From Nitrosomonadales bacterium (GTDB lineage: Bacteria; Pseudomonadota; Gammaproteobacteria; Burkholderiales; Gallionellaceae), in contig JACREA010000037.1 of NCBI GenBank assembly GCA_016218465.1, positions 1 to 7,024 of the forward strand: DNA of 7,024 bases. The letters are read 5' to 3'. The position numbers were made by a program, and so were the translations under genes. Shown piece by piece: positions 5,183 through 7,024 of this stretch; position 1 is the first letter of the stretch; each line of letters starts with the position of its first letter. The notes under the pieces are model-generated. The model had not been told where the DNA came from, did not search any database, and saw nothing but the letters and a program-made list of their open reading frames with translations.

Positions 5183-5269
5183 TGGTGCCGGGGGGGGGAC
5201 TCGAACCCCCACGCCCTCTCAGGCACCGGATTTTGAGTCCGGCACGTCTACCAGTTCCATCACCCCGGC
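5183..5269 (-). tRNA. tRNA-Leu (anticodon CAA), copy 2
   Basis: An 87-nt class II tRNA with encoded CCA (5183-5185) and the same anticodon loop CTCAAAA (CAA). It differs from copy 1 at 8 positions. Six of these form compensated pairs: D-stem G10-C25 becomes A-U, a variable-arm U-A becomes C-G, and a T-stem A-U becomes G-C. One turns a D-stem C-G into U-G, and one is in the variable-arm loop. The T-arm is GGGGG-TTCGAGT-CCCCC. All arms remain paired, so it looks functional. Its promoter lies in the 78-bp gap shared with divergent queA. Confidence 0.98.
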
Positions 5270-5281
5270 TAAGCGGCGCGC

Positions 5282-5310
5282 ATTATCCATGAAGCGGCGC
5301 GTCACATCAA
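5282..5310 (-). promoter_or_regulatory. Promoter of tRNA-Leu copy 2
   Basis: TTGATG (5310-5305), 17 bp, then GATAAT (5287-5282) on the minus strand: the same hexamers and spacing as copy 1. The stretch after the -10 box is GCGCGCCGC, a GC-rich discriminator of the kind associated with growth-rate and stringent control of stable RNA genes (inference). The -35 box is 38 bp from the queA ATG on the other strand, so the queA promoter must overlap or lie very close. Confidence 0.8.
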
Positions 5311-5347
5311 CTACAATCCCGCCTTTGATAATATTTCGTTGTTTTTC

Positions 5348-6373
5348 ATGCGTACTGATGACTTTGATTTTGCCCTGCCTGAGCGGTTGATCGCACAGCA
5401 TCCGCCGGAACGTCGCGGTGAAAGCCGCTTGTTGTATGCACATGATGATGTGCTGGAGGATTGTCGTTTCGCCGATCTGCTGCGGCTGGTCGAGCCGAAT
5501 GATGTGCTGGTGCTGAATGACACGCGTGTCATCAAGGCGCGCCTGTTTGGCGGCAAGGACAGCGGAGGCAAGGTCGAGGTGCTGGTGGAGCGCGTGCTGA
5601 ATGAGCGCGAGGTGTTGGCGCAAGTGCGCGCCAGCCATGCGCCGAAGTCGGGCAGCCATTTGTTGTTGGCGGAAGCATTATCGGTAGATGTGTTGGGGCG
5701 TGAGGGAGAATTTTTCCGTCTGCGATTTGCCGGTGATGAGCCTGTGCTGGCGTTGCTGGAACGCTATGGACGTTTGCCCTTGCCGCCCTACATCACGCAC
5801 GCGGCGGATGTTGAAGACGAGCAGCGTTATCAAACGGTGTTTGCGCGCGAAGCGGGTGCAGTGGCGGCTCCCACGGCGGGCCTTCATTTTGATAAGGGTA
5901 TGATGCAAGCGCTGCGCGATAAAGACGTGCGAATCGCTTATGTCACGCTGCATGTCGGCGCGGGAACGTTTCAGCCGGTGCGCGCCGAGCACATCCACGA
6001 ACATACGATGCACAGTGAGTGGTATGAAATTCCTCAGGTAACCGTGGATGCGATAGCGCAGGCACATGGTGCAGGCGGACGAGTGATCGCGGTGGGCACC
6101 ACCAGTTTGCGCGCGATGGAGAGCGCGGCACAGAATGACGAGCTGCAAGCCGGAAGTGGTGAGACAAATATCTTTATCACCCCCGGCTATCGCTTCCGTA
6201 TAGTGGATGTGCTGCTGACCAATTTCCATTTGCCAAGATCCACGCTGCTGATGCTGGTGTGTGCATTCGGCGGGATGGAGCAAATGCTGGCGGCTTATCG
6301 CCATGCGGTGGAAAAAGAGTACCGGTTTTTCAGTTATGGCGATGCCATGTTTATCGAAATAAAAAAACAATAA
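5348..6373 (+). CDS. queA: S-adenosylmethionine:tRNA ribosyltransferase-isomerase
   Basis: QueA transfers and isomerises the ribosyl group of SAM onto preQ1 at tRNA position 34, giving epoxyqueuosine, the next step after Tgt. The product is 341 residues, close to the family length (E. coli 356). Conserved blocks in order: DDFDFALPERLIAQHPP at the N-terminus, VLNDTRVIKARLFG, APTAGLHFD, VTLHVGAGTFQPVR, HTMHSEWYEI, VGTTSLRAMES and the C-terminal NIFITPGYRFRIVDVLLTNFHLPRSTL. I chose ATG 5348 (MRTDDFDF...), which matches the E. coli start MRVTDFSF; the in-frame TTG at 5339 adds nothing conserved. There is no clear Shine-Dalgarno; the leader is T-rich (TTGTTTTTC). The tgt gene follows 110 bp downstream on the same strand, the common proteobacterial queA-tgt arrangement. 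Confidence 0.98.
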   Translation: MRTDDFDFALPERLIAQHPPERRGESRLLYAHDDVLEDCRFADLLRLVEPNDVLVLNDTRVIKARLFGGKDSGGKVEVLVERVLNEREVLAQVRASHAPKSGSHLLLAEALSVDVLGREGEFFRLRFAGDEPVLALLERYGRLPLPPYITHAADVEDEQRYQTVFAREAGAVAAPTAGLHFDKGMMQALRDKDVRIAYVTLHVGAGTFQPVRAEHIHEHTMHSEWYEIPQVTVDAIAQAHGAGGRVIAVGTTSLRAMESAAQNDELQAGSGETNIFITPGYRFRIVDVLLTNFHLPRSTLLMLVCAFGGMEQMLAAYRHAVEKEYRFFSYGDAMFIEIKKQ

Positions 6374-6377
6374 ATTA

Positions 6378-6454
6378 GCCACAGAGCACACAGAGATCAC
6401 AGAGAAATACTGACTCTATGCTTACCTCTCTGTGTGTTCTGTGATCTCTGTGGC
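6378..6454. repeat. Inverted array of CACAGAG units between queA and tgt
   Basis: The left arm (6378-6405) contains CACAGAG three times with a strict 9-bp period (6380, 6389, 6398). The right arm (6427-6454) contains the complement CTCTGTG with the same period at 6428 and 6446, plus a one-mismatch unit at 6437. The arms match at 23 of 28 positions when inverted and would form a long imperfect hairpin with a 21-nt loop. It occupies most of the 110-bp queA-tgt spacer. It resembles dispersed CACAGAG-type intergenic repeats that I recall from several proteobacterial genomes (memory, not a search). The minus-strand reading frame through it is not a gene. Confidence 0.85.
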
Positions 6455-6483
6455 ATGAAATTGGTTTTGCATTGAAAGGATTT

Positions 6484-7024
6484 ATGAAATTCACCTTACA
6501 CAACACTTCGAGTGCTGCCCGCCGTGCCACGCTGGAACTGGCGCACGGTAAGGTCGAAACTCCGGCGTTCATGCCGGTTGGAACCTATGGCACGGTGAAG
6601 GCGATGAGTCCTCTCGAACTGCATGAGATCGGCGCGCATATCGTGCTGGGCAACACTTTCCATCTGTGGTTGCGCCCCGGGCTGGAAGTCATCGAGGCGC
6701 ATGGCGGGTTGCACCGCTTCATGGGCTGGGACGGGCCGATCCTCACCGATTCAGGCGGATTCCAGGTGTTCAGCCTGGGGGCGTTGCGCAAGATCACCGA
6801 GGAGGGAGTGAAATTTCAGTCGCCGGTGAATGGCGACAAGTTGTTCCTTACTCCGGAAGAGTCGATGCGCATCCAGCGCGTGCTGAATTCAGACATCGTG
6901 ATGGTCTTTGACGAATGCACGCCTTATCCGGCGACTGAGCGCGAGGCGGTAGATTCGATGCGCCTGTCGTTGCGTTGGGCTGCGCGTTCCCGTGTGGCTC
7001 ATGATAAGGGGGCCGCGCATAACG
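6484..7024 (+). CDS. tgt: Queuine/preQ1 tRNA-guanine transglycosylase, 3' end cut by window
   Basis: Tgt exchanges guanine-34 of GUN-anticodon tRNAs (Asp, Asn, His, Tyr) for preQ1, the substrate that QueA then modifies. About 180 residues of an expected ~370-380 are visible. Conserved features: the start MKFTLHNTSSAARRATLEL; TPAFMPVGTYGTVKAMSP; GNTFHLWLRPG; GGLHRFMGWDGPILTDSGGFQVFSL, which carries the catalytic-pocket Asp; and the DECTPYPA block. The second catalytic Asp and the zinc site fall beyond the window. ATG 6484 is preceded by GAAAGGA, a good but close Shine-Dalgarno. It is probably co-transcribed with queA across the repeat-filled spacer. Confidence 0.97.
   Translation, partial: MKFTLHNTSSAARRATLELAHGKVETPAFMPVGTYGTVKAMSPLELHEIGAHIVLGNTFHLWLRPGLEVIEAHGGLHRFMGWDGPILTDSGGFQVFSLGALRKITEEGVKFQSPVNGDKLFLTPEESMRIQRVLNSDIVMVFDECTPYPATEREAVDSMRLSLRWAARSRVAHDKGAAHN

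Noticed and set aside
4202..5269. Integrative element with attL/attR at the two tRNA-Leu genes
   Set aside because: There is no integrase, and the two copies differ in both halves and share the promoter, which fits gene duplication better than an att duplication.
5678..6400. 240-codon minus-strand open frame
   Set aside because: It is antisense to queA and runs into the CACAGAG repeat; no domain or ribosome binding site.
6375..6572. Minus-strand frame ending LCDLCVLCG
   Set aside because: It is the translation of the CACAGAG repeat plus antisense tgt; such peptides arise from this repeat type and are not evidence of a gene.

Overview
The window looks like ordinary chromosome from a beta/gammaproteobacterium of moderate GC content. 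A betaproteobacterium, possibly of the iron- or sulfur-oxidising kind, is my guess from protein flavour and repeat content, but it cannot be proven from the sequence alone. The genes are mostly housekeeping, with a theme of tRNA biology: MnmA (wobble-U 2-thiolation), QueA and Tgt (queuosine), and two tRNA-Leu(CAA) genes.

Layout. 1-550 (+) is the 3' part of radC. 595-3782 (-) is a co-oriented block transcribed right to left as nudJ, mnmA, purB. This matches the enterobacterial order nudJ-mnmA-hflD-purB, but hflD is absent. The two spacers in this block are structured: a two-copy 74-bp hairpin repeat lies between nudJ and mnmA, and a perfect 10-bp hairpin lies between mnmA and purB. 3844-4089 (-) encodes a small exported Ala/Pro/Lys-rich protein followed by a clear intrinsic terminator, which sits almost on top of the nudJ start. 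4202-5269 holds two tRNA-Leu(CAA) genes (-), each with an identically built sigma70-type promoter, flanking a plus-strand cysC (APS kinase). 5348-7024 (+) carries queA and the 5' part of tgt, separated by an inverted array of CACAGAG repeats.

I found no CRISPR array, transposase, integrase or phage gene, and nothing that amounts to a new multi-gene system. The items most worth a second look are non-coding: the nudJ-mnmA hairpin repeat with a compensatory base-pair swap, the duplicated tRNA-Leu genes whose differences mostly preserve pairing, the 22-bp-period repeat directly upstream of cysC, the CACAGAG element between queA and tgt, and the hairpin ahead of purB. No gene-free stretch exceeds about 180 bases; the longest (3158-3335) is filled by the hairpin repeat.
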